DNA of 64,000 nucleotides from Devosia sp. Leaf420. Its GTDB lineage: Bacteria > Pseudomonadota > Alphaproteobacteria > Rhizobiales > Devosiaceae. This document shows positions 34,574-42,336 of the stretch, piece by piece. The first letter of the stretch is position 1, and every line of letters starts with the position of its first letter. The notes below the pieces were generated by a model. The model did not search any database, was not told the DNA's origin, and saw nothing but the letters and a program-made list of their open reading frames with translations. The stretch lies in the NCBI RefSeq assembly GCF_001425445.1, contig NZ_LMQU01000001.1:373221-437220 (forward strand). Direction: 5' to 3'. Made by a program: the position numbers and the translations under genes.

Positions 34574-35674
34574 TTACCCAGCCGCCACCGCTGTGCGCGG
34601 CATTTCCGAGAAAATCTCCGCCTTCCCGTCACGAATGATGACGATCTCTTCGAGCCGCAGGCCGAACTGGCCTTGTAGATAGATGCCGGGTTCGATGGAA
34701 AAGACCATGCCTTCGTCGAGCACGGTTTCGCTGGTGCCGGTGATGTAGGGCGCTTCATGCACGTCGATGCCGAGGCCGTGGCCGGTGCGGTGGAGGAAAT
34801 TGGGGCCGTAGCCGGCATTGGTGATGACGTCGCGGGCCGCCTTATCGACTTCGCTGGCTTTGGCGCCGGGAACGGCGGCTGCGATGGCAGCTTCGACGGC
34901 GCGGTCTATGATCGAGTGGATCTGACCGTAGCCTTCCGGCGCCGATTGGAAATAGCCCATGCGGGTCATGTCCGAGGGGTAGCCATCGAGACGGCAGCCG
35001 GTATCGATCAGCACGGCATCGCCGGATTTAAGTTGGGTCGCGCCGGTGTGATGGTGCGGGAACGCGCCGTTGGGGCCGAAGCAGACAGAGCAGAATTCGG
35101 TTGTAGCGCCATTGGCCTTGTAGAAGTCGCCGATGAAGGCGGCGACGTCGAGTTCGGTCATGCCGGGCTTTAGGGCGGCAAAGGCGGCAGCGACGGCGCG
35201 ATCGTTGAGGAGATGCGCGGCCTTGAGGCGCTTATATTCGTCCTCGTCCTTGCGCGAACGGAGATAGCCGACCGTATCCTGGGTGAAGCGGCGCTCTGAG
35301 TCCGGTAGGGCATCGAGCAGCAGCAGCGAAAAATCGGTGCGCATGGTTTCGTCGAGAACGATCGACGGGTTTTCGCGGGAAATGCCCGTGGCGTCGATCA
35401 GTTGTTCGAGTGCGGCGCTTGGGCCATCGGCATCGGCCCAAGGGAAGAAGGGCAGATCGGTGTACTGGCGGGAGCTATCGACGTTCAGCGCTGGCATCAG
35501 GAAGCCGGCATAGGTCTGGCTCACGAGCAGCATGACCGGACGCTCATCGCCATGGGGCGAGAGATCAGCAAGCCAACGCATGTGGCTCGAGGGGCCGATG
35601 GCAACGAGATCGGTCGAGGTCTCGGCCATGCGGCGGCGGAGATTGGCCATGCGGGTGGTGAGCGTGGGATTCAT
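34574..35674 (-). CDS. M24-family aminopeptidase (Xaa-Pro peptidase type)
   Basis: 366 residues; a creatinase N-terminal domain followed by a pita-bread metallopeptidase domain. The metal ligands are visible in DTGCRLDGYPSDMTR (two Asp), HRTGHGLGIDVHE (His), FSIEPGIY (Glu) and LRLEEIVII (Glu). It probably trims N-terminal residues next to proline from peptides (EC 3.4.11.9-like). It follows the peptide-class binding protein gene on the same strand, which fits use of imported peptides. The start MNPTLTTRM has only a weak ribosome site. Confidence 0.88.
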   Translation of the reverse strand: MNPTLTTRMANLRRRMAETSTDLVAIGPSSHMRWLADLSPHGDERPVMLLVSQTYAGFLMPALNVDSSRQYTDLPFFPWADADGPSAALEQLIDATGISRENPSIVLDETMRTDFSLLLLDALPDSERRFTQDTVGYLRSRKDEDEYKRLKAAHLLNDRAVAAAFAALKPGMTELDVAAFIGDFYKANGATTEFCSVCFGPNGAFPHHHTGATQLKSGDAVLIDTGCRLDGYPSDMTRMGYFQSAPEGYGQIHSIIDRAVEAAIAAAVPGAKASEVDKAARDVITNAGYGPNFLHRTGHGLGIDVHEAPYITGTSETVLDEGMVFSIEPGIYLQGQFGLRLEEIVIIRDGKAEIFSEMPRTAVAAG

Positions 35675-35808
35675 GACGGGCTCGCGAAGTTGGAAAAGAT
35701 GGGCGGAGCCGAGCGGGAGGAGGATGCCCGGCTCCGCAGGCGGCGGCACGAGGGACTTGTCGCCGCCAAGGATGGTCGCGGAGTTTGGGCTCCGCGACGC
35801 CGTTCGGA

Positions 35809-37392
35809 TTAGTTCTTGGTCACGAGGCGATAGTAGACGAAGTCCGAGGTCGCGCCGTTGACATAGCCTTCCACATTGTTCGCCATGGCAATCGTGAGGG
35901 CGGCCTGGAACATGATGACGATCGGGCTTTCGGCCTGAACCTTCTTCTGCAGATCGACATAGAGCTCGTTGCGCTTGGCCTGATCGGGCTCGGCGAGAGC
36001 AGCATTGACCTCGTCGTTCATTTCCTGGGGCACGGCCCAGGCGTTACGCCAGGTCGTGGTTGCAGTGTAGTTGTCGTCCGCATTGTTCGAATTATAGGCG
36101 AAAGCCTTGGCGTTCGAATGGGGGTCCATGAAGTCCGGGCCCCAATAGAGCAGCATGGCCTGGTGGGTACGCTCACGATACTTCGTGATCACCTGAGCGC
36201 CGGTGCCGGGCAGGATTTCGAAGTTGATGCCAGCCTCCGAGAAACCAGCCTGCAGCGACTGGGCAATGTCGGTGAACGGGGTCGAATTGATCACGTCGAG
36301 GGTGACGTTGATCGGAGTTTCGACACCAGCGTCAGCCAGGATCTGCTTGGCCTTTTCGACATCATAGGTGAACGGGGTCTCGTCATAGGAACCCGGGAAA
36401 CCCTTGGGCCAGAAAGCCTGGTGCTTTTCCATCTGGCCCTTGAGGAAAGTCTCGGTCATCCCGTCATAGTCGACGAGGTAACGCGCGGCTTCCCAGATGG
36501 CCGGATTGGTCAGCGAGTCGGTCTTCTGGTTGAACGACAGGAAGTGGACGGCGGCCTGCGGATAGGTCTCGACCTTGACGTTCTCGCCGAGACCCGAGAT
36601 CTGGTCCGGGGTCAGGTTCTTGGCGATATCGACGTCGCCCGAGGTCAGCAGAAGCTGCTGGGTGGCAGCTTCGGCGACGTGACGGATGAGGATCTGCTTC
36701 ATGGCGGGGACGCCACGGAAGTAGTTCTCGTTGGCCGTGAGACGCACGAGTTCAGCCGGGCGGTAGTCGGTCATCACGAACGGACCAGAACCAGCCGAGT
36801 TGGTGTTGAGCCAGGCATTGCCCCAGTCTTCGCCTTCGACATGCTGGGAGACCAGAGCTTCGTCGACGATCGAGGCCGGGCGGGCAGCAAGGACGTTGAG
36901 CACGAAGGCGGAGGCGAAATCGCCGTCCCACTTCACGGTGACGGTGTTGCCGTCGACGGTGACCATGTCGTCGATATTGTCGACAGTCCAGCCAAGCTGG
37001 GTCAGGATGAAAGCAGGCGTCAGGTTGAGCGTGACGACGCGCTTGAAGGAATAGAGCACGTCTTCGGCGCGAACCGGATTGCCCGAGGCAAACTTGGCGT
37101 CGCGGATGGTGAAGGTGATCGACTTGTTAGCGTCGTCAGCTTCCCAGCTTTCGGCAATGCCGCCGACGAGGGTAGAGGTGTCTTCGGCTTCGTACTGAAC
37201 GAGGCGATCGTAGACATTGGTGTTGATCTCGCCGGCCGAGAATTCATAGGCTTGGGCGGGGTCGAGCGCGACGATATCGTCGATGTTCTGGGCGATGACG
37301 AGAGCATCGGCGGGGGTGGCGGCATAGACGGCGCCCGCTGCCAGCGGCAGGCTGAGCGCAGTCGCCAACAGGGCGGCGCGGAAAATCTTCAT
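35809..37392 (-). CDS. Peptide-class ABC transporter substrate-binding protein (family 5)
   Basis: 527 residues. The signal peptide MKIFRAALLATALSLPLAAG ends VYAA. The mature part shows SBP_bac_5 traits: VALDPAQAYEFSAGEINTNV, DRLVQYEAED, FTIRDAKFASGNPVRAEDVL and GPFVMTDYRPAELVRL. Such proteins bind oligopeptides or related compounds in the periplasm. AAAGGAGA supports the ATG. Its start overlaps the stop of the XRE-cupin regulator by 4 bases. The matching permeases and ATPases lie on the other strand at 38190-41726. Confidence 0.92.
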   Translation of the reverse strand: MKIFRAALLATALSLPLAAGAVYAATPADALVIAQNIDDIVALDPAQAYEFSAGEINTNVYDRLVQYEAEDTSTLVGGIAESWEADDANKSITFTIRDAKFASGNPVRAEDVLYSFKRVVTLNLTPAFILTQLGWTVDNIDDMVTVDGNTVTVKWDGDFASAFVLNVLAARPASIVDEALVSQHVEGEDWGNAWLNTNSAGSGPFVMTDYRPAELVRLTANENYFRGVPAMKQILIRHVAEAATQQLLLTSGDVDIAKNLTPDQISGLGENVKVETYPQAAVHFLSFNQKTDSLTNPAIWEAARYLVDYDGMTETFLKGQMEKHQAFWPKGFPGSYDETPFTYDVEKAKQILADAGVETPINVTLDVINSTPFTDIAQSLQAGFSEAGINFEILPGTGAQVITKYRERTHQAMLLYWGPDFMDPHSNAKAFAYNSNNADDNYTATTTWRNAWAVPQEMNDEVNAALAEPDQAKRNELYVDLQKKVQAESPIVIMFQAALTIAMANNVEGYVNGATSDFVYYRLVTKN

Positions 37393-38060
37393 GTGCGTTT
37401 CTCCTTTGGAATGACTTTTTTGCGGACCGGCTTGTTCGCGCCGGTTTTGGGTTTCGCTGCCTGGCGCGCGGGACGCGCGGTAGAGCGGAAAAGGGCGAGC
37501 GTGCCGGTCCATAAAAGCTTGGCCGGCTGATCGGTGTGGTTGGACCAGGAATGGGGCCGGTTGCCACGGAAATGAAGGCTATCGCCGGCGTTCATCACCA
37601 TTTCCTCCCCATCGAGGCGCTGGGTGATCGCGCCTTCGAGCACGTAGAGGATTTCTTCCCCTTCATGCGCGACGGTTTCGGATCGGTAGCCGGGCGGCAC
37701 GCTCATGACGAAGCTTGAAAGCTGATTGCCGGGAAATTCGGCGCCAAGGCGCTCATAGACGATGGAAGAGCCATCGATCGAAAAGCGATTGCGCTCCCCT
37801 GCCCGCGTCAGCGCATTGTGCGGCGCCGGAGTTGCGACAAAGTAGTCGATGGAAACACCGAGCGCCCTCGAAATCTGGGCGAGCGTGCCGAGCGAGGGCG
37901 TGGCATGGTCGCGCTCCACCTGGCTGAGATAGCCGACCGAAACTTCGGCGGCGGCGCCAAGATCCATCAGCGTCATTTGCTGCTGGCGGCGACGGGCACG
38001 AATGAGCGCGCCCACTTTGGGGTGCCCCTCATCCTCTTTTGCCAAAGCGTTTTGCGCCAT
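37389..38060 (-). CDS. XRE-family regulator with C-terminal cupin
   Basis: 223 residues. An N-terminal helix-turn-helix (VGALIRARRRQQQMTLMDLG, AAEVSVGYLSQVERDHATPS) is joined to a cupin sensor domain (ETVAHEGEEILYVLEGAITQ, NAGDSLHFRGNRPHSWSN), then a basic tail (KPVRKKVIPKEKRT). It is the first gene of the binding-protein unit and divergent from the permease unit, so it most likely controls both. The ATG at 38060 follows GGTGGGA; a TTG four codons earlier is possible. Confidence 0.88.
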   Translation of the reverse strand: MAQNALAKEDEGHPKVGALIRARRRQQQMTLMDLGAAAEVSVGYLSQVERDHATPSLGTLAQISRALGVSIDYFVATPAPHNALTRAGERNRFSIDGSSIVYERLGAEFPGNQLSSFVMSVPPGYRSETVAHEGEEILYVLEGAITQRLDGEEMVMNAGDSLHFRGNRPHSWSNHTDQPAKLLWTGTLALFRSTARPARQAAKPKTGANKPVRKKVIPKEKRT

Positions 38061-38082
38061 GCGTCCCACCAAAATTTTTTTG

Positions 38083-38104
38083 ATATAAGCAAAGTTTCTT
38101 GTAT
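38083..38104. promoter_or_regulatory. Candidate XRE-cupin operator
   Basis: ATATAAGCAA (38083-38092) and TTTCTTGTAT (38095-38104) form an inverted repeat with 8 of 10 pairs around a 2-base centre, in the A/T-rich 129-base divergent promoter region between the regulator and the permease operon. Position and symmetry fit a dimeric regulator site. Confidence 0.45.
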
Positions 38105-38189
38105 GGTGGAAGTGAAATGTGAAGGTTTTGCAATCTGCAGGAGAGTCAACCTGCGGCGATAAAACCTTGTTATTGCGAGAGGATTTCGC

Positions 38190-39263
38190 ATGGCAACTGA
38201 CCAGTCGGCGTTACCCTCGCCTACGCCTCGAAATTTTGCCAGCAAGCGTACAAAGCGACGCGCGCTGGCCATCGGCGGCTTCATCGTTACGCTTTTCCTC
38301 ACCTTTTTGGGGCTGCTCGCCATCACCTTTTTCATCGGCCGGGTGATCCCGATCGATCCGGTGCTCGCAGTGGTGGGCGATCGGGCGACACAGGCGCAGT
38401 ATGATGCCGCCAAGATCGCCATGGGGCTGGATCGGCCGCTTTACGAGCAGTTTTTCACCTATGTGGTGAACGTCTTTTCGGGTGATCTCGGGCGGTCAGT
38501 TTCGACGGGCCGGGCAGTTGCGGACGATCTAAGCCGGTTCTTTCCAGCCACCTTTGAAATGGCGACGCTCGGCATTCTGATCGGTGTTGCTCTCGGCGTG
38601 CCACTCGGTGTCACTGCCGCCTCGCGTCAGGGCTCCTGGCTCGATCAGGCCATTCGTGTCGTGGGTCTTCTCGGCTATTCGGTGCCCGCCTTCTGGCTCG
38701 GGCTCGTAGGCCTTGCCCTCTTCTATGCTCGCCTACGCTGGGTCGGCGGACCGGGCCGTCTCGACATTTTCTTCGATGGGCTGGTCACGCCAATCACCGG
38801 CATGATCCTGATCGACAGCCTCATCCAGGGCGAGTTCGAGATATTCATGAACGCGCTCTGGCACATCATCCTGCCGGCCTCCGTGCTGGGCTTTTTCAGC
38901 CTCGCCTATATCGCCCGCATGACGCGCAGTTTCATGCTCGATCAGTTGAGCCAGGAATTCGTCACCACGGCTCGGGTGAAGGGCGTGCCGGAACGGATTG
39001 TCATCTGGCGCCACGCTTTCAATCCCATTCGCGTGCCGTTGATCACGGTGATCGGCCTCTCCTATGCCGGCCTTTTGGAAGGCTCGGTGATGATCGAGAC
39101 GGTCTTTTCCTGGCCCGGCATCGGCAATTATCTGACGACAGCCCTGCTCAATGCCGACATGAATGCCGTGCTCGGCTCGACGCTGGTTATCGGCGCCGTC
39201 TTCATCGTCATCAACAAAGTTTCGGACGTGCTCTATCGCGTCCTCGATCCGAGGGCTCGCTAA
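38190..39263 (+). CDS. Peptide-class ABC transporter permease, DppB/OppB type
   Basis: 357 residues with an N-terminal helix (GGFIVTLFLTFLGLLAITFF) and a BPD_transp_1 domain with five more helices. IGVALGVPLGVTAASRQGSW and the EAA loop (FVTTARVKGVPERIVIWRHA) are typical. It forms the inner-membrane channel with the next gene. It is first in a five-gene plus-strand operon; GAGAGG precedes the ATG. The stop and the next start share one base (TAATG). Confidence 0.92.
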   Translation: MATDQSALPSPTPRNFASKRTKRRALAIGGFIVTLFLTFLGLLAITFFIGRVIPIDPVLAVVGDRATQAQYDAAKIAMGLDRPLYEQFFTYVVNVFSGDLGRSVSTGRAVADDLSRFFPATFEMATLGILIGVALGVPLGVTAASRQGSWLDQAIRVVGLLGYSVPAFWLGLVGLALFYARLRWVGGPGRLDIFFDGLVTPITGMILIDSLIQGEFEIFMNALWHIILPASVLGFFSLAYIARMTRSFMLDQLSQEFVTTARVKGVPERIVIWRHAFNPIRVPLITVIGLSYAGLLEGSVMIETVFSWPGIGNYLTTALLNADMNAVLGSTLVIGAVFIVINKVSDVLYRVLDPRAR

Positions 39264-40165
39264 TGACCACCCGCGCCTGGCTTCTCGCCGACTCCCCCAC
39301 TTCGCGCTGGCAGGCCAATGCCGGCCGCGCCTATCGGGTGTTCACCGCCCTCCTCCGCAATCCACTTTCGGTGCTCGGCGGGGTCATTATTTTGGTCCTC
39401 CTGCTGACCGCCCTGTTCGCGCCTTGGATCGCGCCGTTTTCGCCCACGGGCCAGAACCTCAGCCAGCGCCTCCTGCCGCCGTCCGGCGTCAACTGGATGG
39501 GCACGGATGAACTGGGCCGCGACATTTTCTCGCGCGTGGTCTGGGGTTCGCAGATCACGCTGACCATCGTGCTGATGGTGGCGCTGATCTCGGCGCCCCT
39601 GGGCCTCCTCATCGGTGCCATCTCCGGCTATTTCGGTGGCTGGGTCGACAAGATCCTGATGGGCTTTACCGACATATTCCTGTCCCTGCCCAAGCTGATC
39701 CTGGCGCTAGCTTTCGTCGCGGCGCTCGGGCCGGGCATCAACAATGCCATCATCGCCATCGCCATCACCTCGTGGCCGGCCTATGCGCGTATCGCGCGCG
39801 CTGAAACGCTGACTATTCGCAATGCCGAATATATCTCGGCCGTGCAACTGGCCGGTGGCGGGCCGATCCGCGTGATCGTGCAGCACATCCTGCCGCTCTG
39901 TACCTCTTCGATGATCGTGCGCGTGACGCTCGACATGGCTGGGGTCATCCTGACCGCAGCAGGCCTTGGTTTTATCGGCCTTGGCGCACAACCGCCGCTG
40001 CCCGAATGGGGTGCGATGATTTCGCGTGGCCGTACCTTCATTCTCGATCAGTGGTGGGTCGCGACCATGCCCGGCTTTGCCATCATCATCGTCTCGCTCG
40101 GTTTTTGTTTTCTTGGCGATGGGTTGAGGGATGTGCTCGACCCAAAGAGCGAGGGCAAGTCATGA
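39263..40165 (+). CDS. Peptide-class ABC transporter permease, DppC/OppC type
   Basis: 300 residues. The N-terminal OppC_N segment (LLRNPLSVLGGVIILVLLLT) is followed by GTDELGRDIFSRVVWGSQI and the EAA loop region (ISAVQLAGGGPIRVIVQHIL), with six membrane helices in total. It pairs with the DppB-type permease. Its stop overlaps the next ATG by 4 bases. Confidence 0.92.
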   Translation: MTTRAWLLADSPTSRWQANAGRAYRVFTALLRNPLSVLGGVIILVLLLTALFAPWIAPFSPTGQNLSQRLLPPSGVNWMGTDELGRDIFSRVVWGSQITLTIVLMVALISAPLGLLIGAISGYFGGWVDKILMGFTDIFLSLPKLILALAFVAALGPGINNAIIAIAITSWPAYARIARAETLTIRNAEYISAVQLAGGGPIRVIVQHILPLCTSSMIVRVTLDMAGVILTAAGLGFIGLGAQPPLPEWGAMISRGRTFILDQWWVATMPGFAIIIVSLGFCFLGDGLRDVLDPKSEGKS

Positions 40166-40998
40166 GTGCTCCCTTGCTAGAAGTCGAAAATCTCCGGGTT
40201 TCGTTTCCGACCCATTCGGGCCGCGTCGAAGTGGTGAAGGGGCTTTCCTTCACCCTCGGCCGCGAGCGGCTGGGTATTGTGGGCGAGAGCGGTTCGGGCA
40301 AGTCGATGACGGGTCGTTCGATCCTCAAACTCATCCGCAAGCCGGGTGAAGTGACTGCCGACAAGCTGCGTTTTGAGGGGATCGATATCCTCGACCAGAA
40401 CGAAAAGCAGATGCGCGCCATTCGCGGCGCCCGCATTTCGATGGTCATGCAAGACCCAAAGTTCTCGCTCAATCCGGTGATGACCGTGGGCGAGCAGATC
40501 GCCGAGGCGCTGGTGACGCACCAGAAACTCGGGCGCAAGGAAGTGCAGCAGCGCATTCTCGACATGCTTGTTGCCGTGCGCATCAACGATCCCGAGCGCG
40601 TGGCAAAACTCTATCCGCATGAAGTTTCAGGCGGCATGGGCCAGCGCATCATGATCGCCATGATGTTGATCCCTGAGCCGGAACTGCTCATCGCCGACGA
40701 GCCGACTTCGGCGCTCGACGTTTCGGTGCAGGCGCAGGTGCTCGACATCATCGACGATCTCGTGACCCGCAAGGGCATGGGGCTGATCCTGATCAGCCAC
40801 GATCTGGCGCTGGTGAGCCGCTATTGCGACCGGATTCTGGTGATGAATTCGGGCCAGGTGGTTGAGGAATGCGCGGCGGGGCAGTTGGACCAGGCGCAGC
40901 ACCCTTATACGCGAGGCCTGCTGGCGGCCATGCCAGTGATTGACGAAACACGCGACGAATTGCCGGTGCTCGACCGGACACAATGGGCGGGCACATGA
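40162..40998 (+). CDS. Peptide-class ABC transporter ATP-binding protein, DppD/OppD type
   Basis: 278 residues. Walker A GESGSGKSM (about residues 40-48), signature VSGGMGQRIMIAMML, Walker B LLIADEPTSALDVSVQ, H-loop LISHDLALVSRY. The C-terminal zinc-cluster tail of longer OppD proteins is short (HPYTRGLLAAMPVIDETRDE). It drives import together with the next gene. Start MSAPLLEVENL; a longer upstream frame lies inside the permease gene. Confidence 0.92.
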   Translation: MSAPLLEVENLRVSFPTHSGRVEVVKGLSFTLGRERLGIVGESGSGKSMTGRSILKLIRKPGEVTADKLRFEGIDILDQNEKQMRAIRGARISMVMQDPKFSLNPVMTVGEQIAEALVTHQKLGRKEVQQRILDMLVAVRINDPERVAKLYPHEVSGGMGQRIMIAMMLIPEPELLIADEPTSALDVSVQAQVLDIIDDLVTRKGMGLILISHDLALVSRYCDRILVMNSGQVVEECAAGQLDQAQHPYTRGLLAAMPVIDETRDELPVLDRTQWAGT

Positions 40999-41726
40999 GC
41001 GCACTTACCCTCAAGAACCTCGACATTTCCTATGGCGACACCAAGGTCGTGCATGGGGTGAACCTCGAAGTGCCGGAAGGCGAAAGTTTTGCCTTCGTGG
41101 GCGAAAGCGGCTCGGGCAAGTCGACGATCCTCCGCGCCATTGCCGGGCTCGCCCCGGAATGGACCGGCGAGATCTCGGTGCTGGGCAAGCCTCGCACCCA
41201 TGGCGTTGACCGCAATGTGTCGCGCCAGGTGCAGATGGTGTTCCAGGACCCCTATGGGTCGCTGCATCCACGAAAAACCATCGACTCCGCTCTCGCAGAG
41301 CCGCTCGCCATTCACGGCATTGGCAATCGCGGCGAGCGGGTGGAAGCCGTGCTCAAGCAGGTTGGCCTCGACCAGCGTTTCCGCTTCCGTTTCCCGCACC
41401 AGCTTTCCGGCGGCCAGCGCCAACGCGTGGCCATTGCCCGGGCGCTGATGCTTGAACCAAAAGTGCTGCTGCTCGACGAGCCGACTTCGGCGCTCGACGT
41501 TTCGGTGCAGGCTGAGATTCTCAATCTCCTCAAGCGCCTGCGCCGGGAACAGAACCTCACCTTCCTGATGGTGACGCACAACCTGCCCGTCGTGAGCTTC
41601 CTCTGCGACCGCCTCGCCGTGATGCGGCATGGCCGGATCGTCGAGATTGCCGACGTCGCCCAGCTCAAGCAGGGCGACCTCAAGGAGCCCTATTCGCGCG
41701 AATTGCTCGCCGCGACGGCCGCCTGA
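40995..41726 (+). CDS. Peptide-class ABC transporter ATP-binding protein, DppF/OppF type
   Basis: 243 residues. Walker A GESGSGKST, signature LSGGQRQRVAIARAL, Walker B VLLLDEPTSALDVSVQ, H-loop MVTHNLPVVSFL. The Walker B region is nearly identical at DNA level to that of the preceding gene. The start is MSALTLKNLD with a 4-base overlap; an ATG four codons earlier is possible. The tail (EPYSRELLAATAA) is shorter than in E. coli OppF. Confidence 0.9.
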   Translation: MSALTLKNLDISYGDTKVVHGVNLEVPEGESFAFVGESGSGKSTILRAIAGLAPEWTGEISVLGKPRTHGVDRNVSRQVQMVFQDPYGSLHPRKTIDSALAEPLAIHGIGNRGERVEAVLKQVGLDQRFRFRFPHQLSGGQRQRVAIARALMLEPKVLLLDEPTSALDVSVQAEILNLLKRLRREQNLTFLMVTHNLPVVSFLCDRLAVMRHGRIVEIADVAQLKQGDLKEPYSRELLAATAA

Positions 41727-41749
41727 TTTTTAGACCAAGGACTATTGAA

Positions 41750-42241
41750 ATGACTGACCATTCCGCCGCCCTCGCCGCATTTGATGCAGCTATTGCCGAG
41801 GCCAAGGGTGTCGAGGCGGCGTTTGCCGCGCTGCAGACGCTGACCGAAGCGACCGTGGGCGTGAAGCTTTTCACCTATATGACCGTCGACATGGAAAACG
41901 AACTAGCTCGCCGCGCCTATACGAGCGATGCCGTCAGCTACCCGACTTCGGGCACCAAGCCGATCCACTACGATGCCTGGTTCGACATCGTGCACAAGCA
42001 GCACGCTTACTTCGTCGCCAACACCATCGAAGACATCGCCAAGGTGTTTCCGGACTATGAGCTGATCAATTCGCTCGGCTGCCAATCGGTGGTGAACATG
42101 CCCGTCATCCTTGGCGGCGAACTGGTCGGCACGGTCAACATGCTGCACGAGACAGATTTTTATACGCCGGAGCGTGTGGCGGAGATCAAGGCTGTGCTGT
42201 CGATCCCGGCGAAGTTGGCAGCGGCGGTTGCTGCGCGCTGA
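41750..42241 (+). CDS. GAF-domain protein
   Basis: 163 residues forming one GAF domain: TLTEATVGVKLFTYMTVD, RAYTSDAVSYPTSGTKPIHY, SLGCQSVVNMPVILGGELVG and TVNMLHETDFYTPE. There is no output domain, membrane segment or signal peptide, so it is probably a cytosolic ligand-binding protein. It has one clear Cys, unlike the multi-Cys free-methionine sulfoxide reductases. It is last in the importer operon, 23 bases after the second ATPase gene, with a strong terminator downstream; it may bind the imported compound. Confidence 0.8.
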   Translation: MTDHSAALAAFDAAIAEAKGVEAAFAALQTLTEATVGVKLFTYMTVDMENELARRAYTSDAVSYPTSGTKPIHYDAWFDIVHKQHAYFVANTIEDIAKVFPDYELINSLGCQSVVNMPVILGGELVGTVNMLHETDFYTPERVAEIKAVLSIPAKLAAAVAAR

Positions 42242-42267
42242 AGCTGAAGTTCAGCCAGAGAATCGAA

Positions 42268-42293
42268 AGGCCCGCGGTGATGACCGCGGGCCT
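42268..42293 (+). terminator. Intrinsic terminator between the importer operon and putA
   Basis: An 11-base stem AGGCCCGCGGT / ACCGCGGGCCT with the loop GATG, followed by CTTTGTTTTC on the plus strand. AAAGG on the other side gives a weaker minus-strand tail for convergent putA. Confidence 0.85.
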
Positions 42294-42336
42294 CTTTGTT
42301 TTCGGTGGTGCAACGGTACCATCCCAGGGAAAACCC

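Noticed and set aside
35785..37530. 581-codon plus-strand frame opposite the family 5 binding protein
   Set aside because: The opposite strand has a clear signal peptide, ribosome site and family motifs; the plus frame has none.
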